From Halalkalibacillus halophilus DSM 18494 (GTDB lineage Bacteria; Bacillota; Bacilli; Bacillales; Alkalibacillaceae): a stretch of 64,000 nt of DNA. Location: assembly GCF_000423105.1 (NCBI RefSeq), contig NZ_AUHI01000004.1:248001-312000 (forward strand), in the 5' to 3' direction. The notes below the pieces were generated by a model, which ran no database searches, had not been told where the DNA came from, and saw nothing but the letters and a program-made list of their open reading frames with translations. This document shows positions 62,282-64,000 of the stretch, piece after piece. Numbering within the stretch: the first letter of the stretch is position 1; each line of letters begins with the position of its first letter. Made by a program: the position numbers and the translations under genes.

Positions 62282-63739
62282 ATGGAATTAAACAACTTAA
62301 TTATCTTACATATAAATAAAAATAAAATGCAGGCATCACTGGAGCTTAGTCCCGCAGCAAGGAAGATGCTAGTTCCTTCTCAGGATTCTGAAGAAAAACC
62401 AGAGACAGAGGACGAGTTTGATGTCGATACACTTAAATCGATTGTAACGATTGAAAATGTTTTAGAATACTTAAAAGAAATGCAGATTATCTACGGTATA
62501 CATAAAGAATCATTAGCTTATTTTTGTAGAGATTTTACTGAATTAGAAGAAAAAGTTGAAGTTGCGCATGGAAGTGAGCCGATCGATGGGGAAGATGGCG
62601 ATGTGGAATATCATGTAAGCCTTGCAACCTCATTTAGAGTAGATGATTATCAGCACTCAATTAATTTTAAAGATATGATGAAAATTCCTATAGTTGAGGT
62701 AGGGGACCGATTATTAACCATAGTACCGCCTACAGAGGGAACTGCTGGCACGAATATCTATAACGAATCGCTTCCTGCAAAACCAGGTAAAGAAGTTAAG
62801 TTAAAGACAGGAGAAAACACGAAATATAATCCAGAAGACCGTACGATTTATGCAACAGATAGTGGACAGGTAAGCCTCACGGAGAAAGATATTAATGTGT
62901 TGCCTGTTTATGAAGTAAATGATGACATAGATTTAAAGACAGGTAATATAGATTTTAACGGTTCTATTGTAATTAGAGGGGACGTTCCAGATGGTTTTTC
63001 ATTAAAAGCTAGAGGGGATGTTACGATAAAAGGGTTGGTTGAAGCAGCAGACATCGATGCTGGGGGATCTATTTTTATTAAAGAAGGCATTTCTGCATTA
63101 GGTAAAGGAAGGTTACGTGCGAACTTAGATATACATGTAGGAAATGTGAATCAGGGGATTTTAGAAGCTGGCAGAGATGTCGTTGTACAAAATTCTATTT
63201 TACATAGTCAGATTATTGCTAGAGAAAAGGTGTATTGCCAAAAAGGTAATATTATTGGTGGATCTATCTCTGCAGGAAAGCTTGTAGAGGGAAAAGATAT
63301 TGGTAATAGGTTAAGTACGAAGACAACTGTTTATTTAGGTGCAAATAAAAAAGTTTTAGAGAAAAAAACATATGTAGAAGAACGAATGAAAGAACTTACC
63401 GATCAGATTAAAAAGTTGGAGCTTATAGGAAATAAGGTAGAACAATTGAGTAAGGTGAGAGATTTATCAAGTAAAGAAAGAATTACTCTCTTAAGACAAA
63501 GACATTCGATAGAGAAGGCAAAATTAGAATTATCTGAGTTAGATGAGGAATACCAGCTTGTACAATTGCAGAGTGAGGGTGATTCTCCAGTTCAAGATTT
63601 TGTGAAGGTGAACGTTAATGGTATAATGTATCCAAATGTTGAAATCGTGTCTGGTAAGTATACACATGTTGTCAAAAAACAAAGCAATTATATTTCTGTT
63701 GTGTATCGTGATCGCGATTTTTCAATTGTCCCTTTATAA
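62282..63739 (+). CDS. FapA / DUF342 family protein
   Basis: A 485-residue protein with a DUF342 (flagellar assembly protein A-like) domain: repeated short beta segments VTIKGLVEAADIDAGGSIFIKEGI, GNVNQGILEAGRDVVVQNSILHSQI, and GNIIGGSISAGKLVEG predict a right-handed beta-helix (about residues 215-345). A coiled coil follows (about 355-430) and a small C-terminal domain. ATG 62282 follows AAGGTGATG; ATG 62267 is less likely. Role uncertain; related proteins affect polar or flagellar placement in other phyla. In B. subtilis swrB occupies this place. Confidence 0.85.
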   Translation: MELNNLIILHINKNKMQASLELSPAARKMLVPSQDSEEKPETEDEFDVDTLKSIVTIENVLEYLKEMQIIYGIHKESLAYFCRDFTELEEKVEVAHGSEPIDGEDGDVEYHVSLATSFRVDDYQHSINFKDMMKIPIVEVGDRLLTIVPPTEGTAGTNIYNESLPAKPGKEVKLKTGENTKYNPEDRTIYATDSGQVSLTEKDINVLPVYEVNDDIDLKTGNIDFNGSIVIRGDVPDGFSLKARGDVTIKGLVEAADIDAGGSIFIKEGISALGKGRLRANLDIHVGNVNQGILEAGRDVVVQNSILHSQIIAREKVYCQKGNIIGGSISAGKLVEGKDIGNRLSTKTTVYLGANKKVLEKKTYVEERMKELTDQIKKLELIGNKVEQLSKVRDLSSKERITLLRQRHSIEKAKLELSELDEEYQLVQLQSEGDSPVQDFVKVNVNGIMYPNVEIVSGKYTHVVKKQSNYISVVYRDRDFSIVPL

Positions 63740-63759
63740 GTTGGAAAGGATGAGTATTT

Positions 63760-64000
63760 ATGAGTTGGAAAGCTGTTGAATTACAGGTTGCACTTCCACG
63801 GACTCAAGATGCCGGCCAACTTCAAGATCAATTACAACAAAGAGGTCAATTAATGCAGGATAGATTACAAGACGAACACATTCATGAACTTAATCGAAAA
63901 CGGAAAGCAGTAATTGAAGCCAATAATTCTGAGAATGTTCTCGTTGATAAAGACGGTGCAAATTCGAATGAATTATTTGATAAAGGAGAATCTTCGACAG
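63760..64000 (+). CDS. Hypothetical protein, C-terminus beyond the window
   Basis: Open reading frame from ATG 63760, 80 codons to the right edge with no stop. It begins MSWKAVELQVALPRTQDAGQ and continues with a Gln/Arg/Lys-rich helical stretch (QLQQRGQLMQDRLQDE). GGAAAGGATGAG (63743-63754) is its ribosome binding site, 20 bp after the FapA-like stop, so it is the next gene of the operon. No family recognised with confidence. Confidence 0.75.
   Translation, partial: MSWKAVELQVALPRTQDAGQLQDQLQQRGQLMQDRLQDEHIHELNRKRKAVIEANNSENVLVDKDGANSNELFDKGESST

Noticed and set aside
1..64000. Mobile elements, prophage, CRISPR arrays, toxin-antitoxin or defence genes, tRNA or rRNA genes
   Set aside because: None could be supported; nearly all of the window is conserved housekeeping and flagellar genes in ancestral order.

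Overview
The window is a colinear stretch of the core chromosome of a low-GC, spore-forming-type Firmicute. It most resembles the halotolerant Bacillaceae (Oceanobacillus / Virgibacillus / Gracilibacillus type): gene order follows the Bacillus subtilis rpmB-yloU to sigD block almost gene for gene, most genes have strong Shine-Dalgarno sites, TTG starts are frequent, and many proteins are rich in Asp and Glu. The genus assignment is inference; no rRNA is present to test it. I saw no tRNA, rRNA, CRISPR array, prophage or insertion sequence.

Layout. (1) 1-7486: start of rpmB (minus), yloU, fakA, a convergent AzgA-type purine permease (minus) not found here in B. subtilis, sdaAB-sdaAA and recG. 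(2) 7490-11855: the membrane-lipid operon fapR-plsX-fabD-fabG-acpP followed by rnc; a near-consensus FapR operator overlaps the start of a clear sigma-A promoter. (3) 11856-19362: a 247-bp structured intergenic repeat, a DUF1128 gene (minus), then smc-ftsY-ylxM-ffh and rpsP-khpA. (4) 19446-25628: ylqD-rimM-trmD, rplS with its leader RNA, rbgA, rnhB (frameshifted as given) and the ylqG-ylqH pair. (5) 25752-35107: sucCD, dprA, topA, xerC, hslVU, codY; trmFO, which lies between topA and xerC in B. subtilis, is absent. (6) 35430-64000: the fla/che operon: flgBC-fliEFGHIJ-motE-like-fliK-flgD-TIGR02530-flgE-swrD-fliLMY-cheY-fliZPQR-flhBAFG-cheBAWCD-small membrane protein-sigD-fapA-like-partial ORF.

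How it fits together. The first half couples lipid synthesis (FakA, FapR regulon), chromosome handling (Smc, TopA, XerC), protein targeting (FtsY, YlxM, Ffh) and ribosome/tRNA maturation (RimM, TrmD, L19, RbgA). HslVU and the nutrient regulator CodY lead into the flagellar operon; a strong terminator separates codY from flgB and a 13/15 CodY box lies upstream of flgB, so motility is probably repressed in rich conditions. The flagellar operon builds the basal body, export gate and hook, carries the complete CheA/W/Y/B/C/D and FliY chemotaxis core, and ends with SigD, which drives the late flagellar genes.

Most of the window is ordinary and conserved; I did not find an undescribed system. The points most worth a second look are the one-base frameshift in rnhB, a hairpin between the Shine-Dalgarno sequence and the start codon of swrD, the four-G-tract leader of the purine permease, the palindrome upstream of xerC, the stand-alone FlhB-tail/FliK-like pair ylqGH, and the unrecognised genes flanking sigD.
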